Assembly (NCBI RefSeq): GCF_001748085.1
Contig: NZ_BBZK01000003.1
Location: 310,001-374,000 of the forward strand
Length of the DNA stretch: 64,000 bases
Reading direction: 5' to 3'
Source: Streptomyces sp. TP-A0874
GTDB lineage: Bacteria; Actinomycetota; Actinomycetes; Streptomycetales; Streptomycetaceae
Shown here: one piece after another, positions 7,856-15,667 of the stretch
Layout: every line of letters begins with the position of its first letter
Position numbering within the stretch: position 1 is the stretch's first letter
Position numbers and translations under genes: made by a program
Notes under the pieces: model-generated
The model's database searches: none
What the model was told of the DNA's origin: nothing
Seen by the model: the letters and a program-made list of their open reading frames with translations, nothing else

Positions 7856-8893
7856 TCAGTGCGCGGCGCCGAGCGCCGGGCCGTCCGGCGCGGACGCGTA
7901 GTACGAGCGGAGCCGGGCGGCGGCCTCCGGACCGCTGCCGAGGCGGTCCAGCCCCAGCAGCGCCGCCCCCAGCACCGGCGGAGCGGTCACCACCCGGGGC
8001 ACGGCCTTCGGCGCCCGGTCGGCGAGCAGTTCGACCACCCGGTCGTGCAGCAGCGGGTGGCGGGCGGCGGCCACACTGCCACCGAGCAGCACCGGCGCCT
8101 CCTCACCGAGGAGACTGAGCCGCTCCAGCGCCACACAGGCCATCAGGACGATCTCCTCGGCCTGCCGGTACACGATCGAGCGCGCGACCCGGTCGCCCCC
8201 GGACGCCGTGGCGAACAGCACCGGGGCCAGCTCGTGTTGCCGCCCCCTCGCGATCCGCCCCAGGTGCACGGCCTCGATCAACGCGTACATGCTGGGCAGC
8301 CCGAAGTGCTCCGGCAGGGCGCGGGCCAGCTCCGTCGGCTCGCCGCGCCCGTCCTCGGCGCGGACCGCGAACCAGATCGCCTCCTCGGCGAGTCCGGCTC
8401 CGCCGCCCCAGTCTCCCGAGAGCCGTCCGACGGCGGGGAAGCGTGCGGTGCGGCCGTCCGGCAGCATGCCCGCGCAGTTGATGCCGGCCCCGCACACCAC
8501 GGCGACCCCGCGCGGCTCGTCGGTGCCGGCCCGCAGGACCGCGAAGGTGTCGTTGGCGACGTCCGTGTCCACCCCCCAGCCGCGCCGCTCCAACTCCTCC
8601 CGCAGCCGCCGCTCCTCGACCGGCAGGTCGGCGTTGGCGAGGCAGGCCGACACCCGGCGGGCGTACGGCGGGCCGCTCGTTCCGGAGCCGCCGGCTCCGC
8701 CGCGGGCGGCCACGGCCCGGGCCACCGCCTCGGCCAGCACGTCCACCGCGGGCCCGACGCCGACGGCCGGCGGGCGGAAGCCCCCACCGCGGGCGGTGGC
8801 CAGCACACCGCCGTCCGCGCCGATCAGTGCCACATCGGTCTTGCTGTTGCCCGCGTCGATCGCGAGCACCCCGGCGACCTCGGTCAAGCCCAC
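7856..8893 (-). CDS. BadF/BadG-type sugar kinase, probable N-acetylglucosamine kinase
   Basis: The 345-residue protein has the ASKHA ATPase fold: phosphate-1 loop AIDAGNSKTDVALIG at about residues 10-24, a phosphate-2 stretch VVCGAGINCAG and an adenosine motif LLGGSVAAARHPLL near residue 265. Homologues phosphorylate N-acetylglucosamine or related amino sugars with ATP in the cytosol. The start GTG at 8893 overlaps the end of the upstream GH4 gene by 10 bases, so the two are made together. A GH4 phospho-glycosidase next to a sugar kinase suggests a pathway for an imported disaccharide or peptidoglycan fragment. The precise sugar is not shown by the sequence. Confidence 0.85.
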   Translation of the reverse strand: MGLTEVAGVLAIDAGNSKTDVALIGADGGVLATARGGGFRPPAVGVGPAVDVLAEAVARAVAARGGAGGSGTSGPPYARRVSACLANADLPVEERRLREELERRGWGVDTDVANDTFAVLRAGTDEPRGVAVVCGAGINCAGMLPDGRTARFPAVGRLSGDWGGGAGLAEEAIWFAVRAEDGRGEPTELARALPEHFGLPSMYALIEAVHLGRIARGRQHELAPVLFATASGGDRVARSIVYRQAEEIVLMACVALERLSLLGEEAPVLLGGSVAAARHPLLHDRVVELLADRAPKAVPRVVTAPPVLGAALLGLDRLGSGPEAAARLRSYYASAPDGPALGAAH

Positions 8894-10152
8894 GGCAGGT
8901 ACTCCCGGTTGTGTGCGATCAGATCGTCCGTCAGCCGCTCGGCGTACTCGATCTGTCCGATGAGCGGGTGGCTCAGCAGTGCGTCGAAGACCCGGCCCCG
9001 GCCGCCGTGGAGCGCCGCCTCCAGGGCCAGCCGCTCATACGCCGTGACCTGCGCGATGAGTCCGGCGAACAGCGGTTCCACGGGGTCGACGGGCAGCGGA
9101 CGGGTGCCTTCGGCGTCCACCGCCGCCGGGACCTCGACGACCGCGTCGTCCGGGAGGAAGGGCAGGGTGCCGCGGTTGAAGGTGTTGACCACCTGGGTGC
9201 CGGGGACGCCCGTCCCGCCGCCGGTGCCCAGGAGCGCGGCGGCGAGGGCGACGGCGGCCTCCGAGTAGAAGGCGCCGCCGCGCTTGGCGAGCAGCGCGGG
9301 CTTCTCGTCCAGCGCGGGGTCCGCGTACATCTCCAGCAGCCGCTCCTCCATCGCGGACACCTCGGCCGCCCGGGAGGGCTTGGTGGCCATCTCCCGGACC
9401 ACCTCGTCGTGCTGGTAGAAGTACCGGAGGTAGTACGAGGGCACCACCCCCAGGCGCTCCAGGAACGCGGGCGGCATCCGCAGGTCCGCGGCGATCGTCC
9501 CGCCGTGTTCGGCCAGGAGCTTGGGGAGCAGGTCGACACCGCCGACCCGGACGCCGCGCTCCCAGGTCAGGTGGTTCAGCCCGACGTGATCCAGTTCGAT
9601 CTGCTCCGGCGGGACCTCCAGCAGCCGGGCGAACTTCCGTTGGAAGCCGATGGCCACGTTGCACAACCCCACCGCCCGGTGGCCGGCGGTCAGCAGCGCC
9701 CGGGTGACGATGCCGACCGGGTTGGTGAAGTCCACGATCCAGGCGTCCGGGTTGCGCCGGCGCACCCGCTCGGCGATGTCCAGCACCACCGGCACGGTGC
9801 GCAGCGCCTTGGCCAGGCCGCCCGCCCCGGTCGTCTCCTGACCGACGCAACCGCACTCCAGCGGCCAGCTCTCGTCCTGCCGGCGGGCCGCCTGCCCGCC
9901 GACGCGGAGCTGCAGCAGCACGGCCTCGGCGCCGTCCACCCCGGCGTCCAGGTCACCGGTCCTGGAGATCCGCCCCGGGTGGGCCTGCCGGGCGAAGATC
10001 CGCCGCGCCAGACCGCCGACCAGTTCCAGCCGGTCCGCGTCCGGGTCGATCAGGACCAGCTCCGTCAACGGCAGGACGTCGCGCAGCCGGGCGAATCCGT
10101 CGATGAGCTCGGGGGTGTAGGTGGACCCCCCGCCGACCACTGCCAGTCGCAT
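8884..10152 (-). CDS. Glycoside hydrolase family 4, 6-phospho-beta-glucosidase type
   Basis: This 422-residue protein opens with the NAD-binding GGGSTYTPELIDGF motif of GH4. It carries LECGCVGQETTGAGG, FTNPVGIV and GLCNVAIGFQRK, the last including the Cys and Asn that help bind Mn in this family, and DHVGLNHL. GH4 enzymes cleave 6-phospho-glycosides by a redox-assisted elimination that needs NAD and a divalent metal. The gene is translationally coupled to the downstream sugar kinase. It lies 82 bases after the mechanosensitive channel gene on the same strand and has GGAGGAAGGGG upstream. Substrate could be a phospho-beta-glucoside or an amino-sugar analogue. Confidence 0.9.
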   Translation of the reverse strand: MRLAVVGGGSTYTPELIDGFARLRDVLPLTELVLIDPDADRLELVGGLARRIFARQAHPGRISRTGDLDAGVDGAEAVLLQLRVGGQAARRQDESWPLECGCVGQETTGAGGLAKALRTVPVVLDIAERVRRRNPDAWIVDFTNPVGIVTRALLTAGHRAVGLCNVAIGFQRKFARLLEVPPEQIELDHVGLNHLTWERGVRVGGVDLLPKLLAEHGGTIAADLRMPPAFLERLGVVPSYYLRYFYQHDEVVREMATKPSRAAEVSAMEERLLEMYADPALDEKPALLAKRGGAFYSEAAVALAAALLGTGGGTGVPGTQVVNTFNRGTLPFLPDDAVVEVPAAVDAEGTRPLPVDPVEPLFAGLIAQVTAYERLALEAALHGGRGRVFDALLSHPLIGQIEYAERLTDDLIAHNREYLPWA

Positions 10153-10234
10153 GTTCGTTCAGCCCCTTCCTCCGGTGGTCGCGGGGCTCGGTCGAAGCGC
10201 CCCGTGATGACGCCCCCGGGAACTTGATTCTCCG

Positions 10235-11359
10235 TCAACCCTCGTGCGACGCGGCGGGGCCCGGTGCCCCCGGCCCGCGAGCGGACGGCAGCGGCCCGGT
10301 GCCGGTGGTCGCTGAGGGGCTGCCGCCGGAGCCGCCCGAGCCTCCGGAGCCGCCCGAGCCTCCGGAGCCGGACGGTCCGGCGGGAGCTGCCGGTTCGGCC
10401 CCCTGCCTGGGCGCCGTGGTGGGCAGGACACCGGTGTCCGCACCGCCCACGATCCGGATACCTGCGGCGTCGAGCGCCTGTTTGATCCGCCAGCGCAGCT
10501 CCCGCTCGACTGCGAGCGACTCGCCGGGCATCGTCCTGACCTGGGTCCGCACCATCATGGACTCCAGCGTCACCGCCTCCAGCCCCAGCACCTCGACCGG
10601 GCTCCACAGCCGTTCGATCCAGGCCTCCTCGCCGGCCAGTCGCTCGCCGGCCTCCTCGATGGTCCGGCGGACCTTCTCCAAGTCCTCCTCGTAGTGGACC
10701 TGGACGTCGACGACGGCCGTCGCCCAGCCCTGACTCTTGTTCCCGACCCGCTTCATCTCCCCGTTGCGGACGTACCAGATCTCGCCGCCCTCGCCGCGGA
10801 GCTTGGTGACCCGAAGCCCCACCTCCACCACTTCGCCGCAGGCGGCCCCGGCGTCGATGGTGTCCCCCACGCCGTACTGGTCCTCCAGGATGGTGAAGGT
10901 GCCGGAGAGGAAGTCCGAGACCAGGTTGCGCGCGCCGAAGCCCAGCGCGACACCGAGGACACCCGCGCTGGCGGCGAGTGGGGCGAGGTCGATGTCCAGC
11001 ACGGAGAGCACGCTCATCACCGCCGTGCCGAAGATCACGAAGGAGGTGACGCTGCGGAGCACCGACCCGATCGCCTCGGAGCGCTGGCGGCGGCGCTCGG
11101 CGTTGCCCAGCAGGCCGCGGAGCGCGGTTCCGTCCGCTCCCCGGCGGCGGTTCATCCGGGAGACCAACTTGGTGATCGCCCGCCGGAGGAGGTACCGGAC
11201 GGCGAAGGCGGTCAGCGTGATGAGCAGGATCCGCAGGCCCACGGAGAGCCAGTGGGACCAGTCCAGCCGGGTCCAGACGGCGGCCAGCGGGCCGCCGCCC
11301 GAGTCCGCCGCGAGCGGGTGCGGCCATCCGGTGGTACCGAGTGCGGACGACCACGTCAC
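10235..11359 (-). CDS. MscS-family mechanosensitive ion channel
   Basis: The 374-residue protein has membrane segments at about 35-55 and 88-108 and a pore helix rich in Gly and Ala (LAASAGVLGVALGFGARNLV), followed by the MscS beta domain (GTFTILEDQYGVGDTI). That is the small-conductance channel pattern, which releases solutes on osmotic downshock. The start is GTG 11359 with AGGGGG upstream. After the conserved domain the tail becomes disordered: Pro/Ala-rich, with a run of Gly-Gly-Ser repeats encoded at 10331-10366. The tail is cytosolic and probably not needed for the channel itself. It precedes the GH4 gene on the same strand, though a common transcript is unproven. Confidence 0.88.
   Translation of the reverse strand: MTWSSALGTTGWPHPLAADSGGGPLAAVWTRLDWSHWLSVGLRILLITLTAFAVRYLLRRAITKLVSRMNRRRGADGTALRGLLGNAERRRQRSEAIGSVLRSVTSFVIFGTAVMSVLSVLDIDLAPLAASAGVLGVALGFGARNLVSDFLSGTFTILEDQYGVGDTIDAGAACGEVVEVGLRVTKLRGEGGEIWYVRNGEMKRVGNKSQGWATAVVDVQVHYEEDLEKVRRTIEEAGERLAGEEAWIERLWSPVEVLGLEAVTLESMMVRTQVRTMPGESLAVERELRWRIKQALDAAGIRIVGGADTGVLPTTAPRQGAEPAAPAGPSGSGGSGGSGGSGGSGGSPSATTGTGPLPSARGPGAPGPAASHEG
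10331..10366. repeat. Two perfect 18-base tandem copies inside the MscS gene tail
   Basis: The unit GCCGCCCGAGCCTCCGGA occurs twice back to back, with partial copies on both sides. On the coding strand it gives repeated Ser-Gly-Gly. It lies in the disordered C-terminal tail, where copy number should be free to vary. Confidence 0.85.
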
Positions 11360-11793
11360 GGTGGAAACCCCCTGTCGATCGACCCGTCCCGTGTGCTGCG
11401 GGCGGGCGCGGCTCACCACACTAACGACTGGACGTTTCCGACACCGCCGACCGGGCGCTCCGGACGGCGCTCCCGGCGGCGCGGTCGTCCCCGAGCCGCC
11501 GGGGTGACCGGTGACACCCGCCGCGGTGGCATCCCCCGGGAGCGGGGCCGCGCCGCGGCCAGAACCCGCTCCGCCGCCCCCGCCACCGTGGTACGGGCAC
11601 CCGGAGCCGCCCGTAGCGGAGCCGCAGTCCGTCTCGCGGGGGCTGGCCGCGGTGGTCCGGAACAGCCCCATGTGGTGGAAAACACCCCCCATGCGTTACC
11701 TGTACGTGGTGGCGCGGTGGGCGGGGCTGAGGAGAGACTGTGTGGCAGATCGCCGGGCGCGAGCCACGCGCCGCGGTGTACAAGGAGGCACCC
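11360..11793. other. 434-base divergent intergenic region between mscS and the HNH gene
   Basis: I see no convincing gene here. Frames on both strands stay open only because of the GC content. The segment must carry divergent promoters for the channel gene and the HNH gene, but I cannot point to clear -35/-10 pairs. The stretch around 11671-11705 (a TGGAAAACACC run followed by CATGCGTTACC) is the least GC-rich part and the most likely promoter area for the HNH gene. Confidence 0.5.
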
Positions 11794-12330
11794 GTGCCGC
11801 ATGTCCTGGTCCTCAACGCGTCGTACGAGCCGCTCGGCGTCGTACCGCTCCGACGCGCGCTCATTCTCGTCCTCAACGACAAGGCGGTCAGCCTGGAGGA
11901 CTCCGGCGCCCTGATGCGCAGTGCGACCCGCGTCATCCCCGCTCCCAGTGTGGTGCGGCTGAAGCGCTTCGTGCGGGTCCCCTTCCGGGGGCCGGTGCCG
12001 CTCACCCGCCGCGCCCTGTTCGCCCGGGACGGTGGCCGCTGCGTCTACTGCGGTGCCACCGCGACCAGCGTCGACCACGTCGTGCCGCGCAGCCGGGGCG
12101 GACCGCACGTCTGGGAGAACGTGGTCGCCGCCTGCCGGCGCTGCAACCACGTCAAGGCCGACCGGCACGTCGCCGAGCTCGGCTGGCGGCTGCGCCACCA
12201 GCCGGCGCCACCGTCCGGCCTGGCCTGGCGGATCATCGGCACCGGGCACCGGGACCCGCGCTGGCTGCCCTATCTGGAGCCGTACGGGGCGGAGGACGCG
12301 CTGAGTCGGATCGACGGGGTGTCGGCCTGA
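11794..12330 (+). CDS. HNH endonuclease family protein
   Basis: The 178-residue protein has a C-terminal HNH domain: CVYCG and CRRCNHVKADR form the zinc-binding Cys pairs, and DHVVPRSRGG carries the catalytic His. The N-terminal half (VLNASYEPLGVVPLRRALILVL) is the conserved extension found in a widespread actinobacterial and cyanobacterial HNH family. Start GTG 11794 is chosen because AAGGAGG lies at 11782-11788 at ideal spacing; the in-frame start at 11740 lacks such a site. HNH proteins nick or cut DNA, but members of this particular family have no settled role. No methylase or restriction partner is adjacent. Confidence 0.9.
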   Translation: MPHVLVLNASYEPLGVVPLRRALILVLNDKAVSLEDSGALMRSATRVIPAPSVVRLKRFVRVPFRGPVPLTRRALFARDGGRCVYCGATATSVDHVVPRSRGGPHVWENVVAACRRCNHVKADRHVAELGWRLRHQPAPPSGLAWRIIGTGHRDPRWLPYLEPYGAEDALSRIDGVSA

Positions 12331-12368
12331 GGAGGCCGTACCCCGGCTCGCCGCGGTGGAGGACCGGT

Positions 12369-15300
12369 TCAGCGCCCCCGGTCGTCCGCCGGGCCGTCGC
12401 CGCTGGCGACCGCGTAGAGCTCAACCGACCAGAGCGAGTAGCCGAACCGGGTGGCCCGCCGCTCGCCCTGGATCCGGACGAACCGGGCGCCTGGCGCGTC
12501 GAACCGCACCACCTCGCGGCCGCCGCCGCCGTTCCGCACGGTGGCCGCGGTGCGCCAGGTACGGCCGTCGGCGGAGACCTGGATCCGGTAGCGGGCGGCG
12601 TACGCCTCCTGCCAGTGCAGCACCGCCTGGCCGAGGTGGCGCGGGCGGTCCAGCTCCACTTGGAGCCAGGCGCCGTCCTCCGCGGGTGAGGACCAGCGGG
12701 TCCGACGATCCCCGTCGACGGCCGCCGAGGCCGGGAAGTCCGCGGTCTCCTCCCCGGAGGAGACCGTCTCGGCGCCGCGCGCCAGGTCCGGTCCGCCGGT
12801 CCGGTGGGAGACCCGCACGGTCAGCGTGCGGGTCTGCCCGGCGAGGTCCAGCGGCACCCGGTAGCTGCCGGGCGGGGTGCCCTTCTCGGCCCGCACCCGG
12901 ACCGGCAGCGACGTCTTCGCCCCGCGCCGGAGCGACACCCGCTCGGGCAGGTCCACGGTGATGCCTCGGGGAGCCTTGGCGCGCAACCGGCCCCGCACCT
13001 CCCGGGGGCGGTCGGAGGTCAGCTCGGCCAGCACCTGCTGCGGGCCGCCGCCGATCTCCACGTCGGTCTCCTCGCGTTCCAGTGCCGAGCGGGCATCCGG
13101 GTTGTCCGTGTGCCAGGGCGCCAGCCGGTGCACCTCGGGCGGGCGGGCACCCTGCGGCCAGGAGAGCCGTACCGCGTCCGCACGCACCCCGCGGGCCGGC
13201 AGCTCCGTCCAGCCGCTGCCCGACAGCGGGCCGATCCGCCGCCAGCCCTCGCCCGGCACCCGCACCTCCACCGCGGTGCGGCGGCCGGCGCCGTCACCGG
13301 TCGGGGAGGTCAGGACGGTCACCGCCTCCAGCGGACGGGGACGCCCGAGGGAGACGCGGAACTCGGTGCCGCCCGCCTCCACGGAGGACTCCGGGCGGGT
13401 GTTCGCCCCGCCGGACCACGCCTCCGCCCGGGCCAGCGTGCGGTCCAGGAAGGGGTCGAGGACCCCCTCACCCACGGTCTCCGGTGCCCGGCCGATCGCC
13501 TTCCGGAGCCGCCGGACCTCCAACTCCGCCCGCCAGGCGGCGGCGCCGTCCCCCTTCCGCAGGGCGAGCAGCACATCGACGGCCCGCTGCCCGGCCTCGC
13601 CGTAGCGGGCCAGTTGCTCCAGCCACGGGCCCACCTCCCGCGCCAGCGCGCCGCCCTGTGCCTCGGACAGCTGCCGGGGTGCGCCCCGCATCACCCCGAA
13701 GGCCTTCCGGAGCCGTTCGGTGGCCGTGCCGAACCGCTCGGCGTCGTCACCGTCGTCGCTCCGCCACACGGCCTCGATCAGCGGACGCAGATAGGCCGAC
13801 TCCTCCGCTCCGAGCACCGAGGACGCGTCGTTGCCGGCGAGGGCGCGCAGCGCCGCCCGGGGGCCGGGGTCGGCGCCGGCGAGGTCGTCGACGGCCGCCC
13901 GCCAGGAGTCCGCGGGCCGGTACCCGCGGGGGTTCCAGGCGTAGTCGGCGGCCGTGAACAGCGGTATCCGGGAGGCCGTCGGCTGCTCCATGGCGTTGGC
14001 GAGCAGCGCCTCCGAGCCGGTGGCCACACCCGGCTCCCGGCCCGTGTAGGGGCCCAGGAAGATCCGGTCCCGGGCGTAGTCGTTGACCGGGTAGTTGTCC
14101 ACGGTGACCAGCGGGTGTGCGAAGACCTGCCGCGCGGTCGCGACCTCGGACCCGGTGATCGTCCTCGGCACCACGCCCACCCCGGTCCAGGCGACCCGCA
14201 CCCGGGGACTCAGCGCCTTCGAGAGCGCCCGCCGGTATTCGGTCTGCCCGTCCTGGTAGTACTCGGTCGGCATCAGCGTCAGCGCGGCCGAGCCCGGGTG
14301 GCGCCGGGCGAGGTGCTCGGCCACCGCGTTCGCGAAGTGCGCCTGCGCCCGCGCCGCGGCCCGCGGCCCGGACCCGAAGCGGTCGCGGTCCTCCCCGCAG
14401 TGCCACTCGTCGTAGCTGACGTCCTGGAACTGCAGTTGGAAGGAGCGCACCCCCAGCGCCCACATCGCGTCCAGCTTGCGGTTGAGGGCCCGAAGATCGT
14501 CCTCGTCCGCGAAGCAGAGCGCCTGCCCCGGGGCCACCGCCCAGCCCAGGGTGACGTGGTTGCGGCGGGCGCGGTCGGCGAGCTCCCGGAAGGCGGCGCG
14601 CTGCTCGGCCGGGTAGGGGTCGCGCCAGCGGGCCTGCCGGTAGGCGTCGTCGCCCGGGGCGTACAGGAAGTGGTTCTGCTTGGTCCGTCCCAGGAAGTCC
14701 AGGTGCGCCAGCCGCTCCCGGGGGGTCCAGGGGGTGCCGTAGAAGCCCTCCGTCGTGCCGCGCTCGGCGATCCCGGGCCAGTCGCGGACGACCGCTCCGG
14801 CGATGGTGGCGCGCTCGCCGCCCCCGGAGGGCCCGACCACCAGTTGGCGGAGGGTCTGAACGGCGTGGAAGAGGCCGTCGGGGCCCTCGCCGGAAAGCGC
14901 CACGGTGTCCCGGCCCTCGAACCGGCCGACGGCGAGCCGGTAGCCGCCAGCGGGCAGATCGGCGCGGAGCGGGGCGCGCAGACCGCGCAGCGCCTCTTCG
15001 GCGCCAGGGCCGCCGGCCCGCACCACCAGCGCCTCGGAGGGGAGTCCGGCCCCGGGGGCCAGCTCGCCGACCTCTTCGGCCCCGGCCGAACGCAGCACCT
15101 CGCGCAGCGCCTCCAGCGCGTGGGGGTCCACCCCCTCGGCGGCCACCAGGGCGACCTCGGTGCCCACCGGGACGGAGCGGCCCTGGGCCCGGATGTCGTG
15201 CGGGCGCGGCCAGACGGCCGGGACGGACCGGCCGCCGGAGCGGTTCCGCTCCTGCGGGGCCGCGGTGGCCGGACCCTCCGAAGGCTTCACGGGAGCCGCG

Positions 15301-15458
15301 GCTGCCCCGGGCGCGCCGCCGAGCAACCCGCCGACGAGGGCCGCGGCGAGCGCCGTGGCCCGCGCGACGCGAGGCCGGCGGCCCGGCCGGGGGGCGCTTC
15401 CCGGCGCGCCGCGGGGCTCCTCGTCCGCCGGCTTCGGGCTGCGGTACTGCACGGCCAT
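12369..15458 (-). CDS. Secreted GH84 beta-N-acetylglucosaminidase with C-terminal F5/8-type carbohydrate-binding domain
   Basis: This 1029-residue protein begins with a twin-basic N region and a hydrophobic signal peptide that ends near AAAA at residue 55. Residues about 60-200 form the GH84 N-terminal alpha/beta domain. The catalytic barrel follows at about 205-490 (GIAERGTTEGFYGTPWTPRER, KQNHFLYAPGDDAYRQ, FQLQFQDVSYDEWHC). A helical middle region comes next, and residues about 890-1029 form a discoidin-like domain (LHWQEAYAARYRIQVSADGR, WSVELYAV). GH84 enzymes remove terminal beta-GlcNAc by substrate-assisted catalysis. The usual Asp-Asp pair is Gln345-Asp346 here. The start ATG 15458 has AGGGCGAG before it, and a TTGACA-17-TGGGCT promoter lies upstream. 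Confidence 0.88.
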   Translation of the reverse strand: MAVQYRSPKPADEEPRGAPGSAPRPGRRPRVARATALAAALVGGLLGGAPGAAAAPVKPSEGPATAAPQERNRSGGRSVPAVWPRPHDIRAQGRSVPVGTEVALVAAEGVDPHALEALREVLRSAGAEEVGELAPGAGLPSEALVVRAGGPGAEEALRGLRAPLRADLPAGGYRLAVGRFEGRDTVALSGEGPDGLFHAVQTLRQLVVGPSGGGERATIAGAVVRDWPGIAERGTTEGFYGTPWTPRERLAHLDFLGRTKQNHFLYAPGDDAYRQARWRDPYPAEQRAAFRELADRARRNHVTLGWAVAPGQALCFADEDDLRALNRKLDAMWALGVRSFQLQFQDVSYDEWHCGEDRDRFGSGPRAAARAQAHFANAVAEHLARRHPGSAALTLMPTEYYQDGQTEYRRALSKALSPRVRVAWTGVGVVPRTITGSEVATARQVFAHPLVTVDNYPVNDYARDRIFLGPYTGREPGVATGSEALLANAMEQPTASRIPLFTAADYAWNPRGYRPADSWRAAVDDLAGADPGPRAALRALAGNDASSVLGAEESAYLRPLIEAVWRSDDGDDAERFGTATERLRKAFGVMRGAPRQLSEAQGGALAREVGPWLEQLARYGEAGQRAVDVLLALRKGDGAAAWRAELEVRRLRKAIGRAPETVGEGVLDPFLDRTLARAEAWSGGANTRPESSVEAGGTEFRVSLGRPRPLEAVTVLTSPTGDGAGRRTAVEVRVPGEGWRRIGPLSGSGWTELPARGVRADAVRLSWPQGARPPEVHRLAPWHTDNPDARSALEREETDVEIGGGPQQVLAELTSDRPREVRGRLRAKAPRGITVDLPERVSLRRGAKTSLPVRVRAEKGTPPGSYRVPLDLAGQTRTLTVRVSHRTGGPDLARGAETVSSGEETADFPASAAVDGDRRTRWSSPAEDGAWLQVELDRPRHLGQAVLHWQEAYAARYRIQVSADGRTWRTAATVRNGGGGREVVRFDAPGARFVRIQGERRATRFGYSLWSVELYAVASGDGPADDRGR

Positions 15459-15546
15459 CTCCTCGCCCTGGAACTGAGTACCCGTGACCTCGTGCCGCGG
15501 TTGCGCGCGGTCGCTCGTCCCGCGCCTGGTGGCAGTCGGGACAAAG

Positions 15547-15575
15547 AGCCCATCACCGGCCGCTGGGAGTGTCAA
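15547..15575 (-). promoter_or_regulatory. Promoter of the GH84 gene (TTGACA-17-TGGGCT)
   Basis: Reading the minus strand, a perfect -35 TTGACA (15575-15570) is followed after 17 bases by TGGGCT (15552-15547). Transcription would begin near 15540, leaving a leader of about 80 bases before ATG 15458. The -10 box is imperfect at its second position. Confidence 0.55.
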
Positions 15576-15654
15576 CGACCACGCCCGGTGTGACGTGTTC
15601 GCCCCACTTCGGCCGGGCGGGACGCCGCTCTCCCCGTTCCCGGGACCGGGTCCC

Positions 15655-15667
15655 TATGATGGCGCCG
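15655..15667 (+). promoter_or_regulatory. Leaderless promoter -10 box of the amidase gene
   Basis: TATGAT at 15655-15660 is a near-consensus -10 box, and it ends 6 bases before GTG 15667. Transcription would then start at or next to the start codon. No Shine-Dalgarno sequence precedes this GTG, which fits a leaderless mRNA. Confidence 0.65.

Noticed and set aside
12804..15593. Plus-strand 929-codon frame opposite the GH84 gene
   Set aside because: Same high-GC shadow effect; the GH84 frame has a signal peptide, catalytic motifs and a promoter.
15459..15666. DasR (dre) operator for the GH84 gene or other GlcNAc-related genes
   Set aside because: No sequence close to the 16-base dre consensus (ACTGGTCTAGACCACT type) is present in this gap or before the GH4 and kinase genes.
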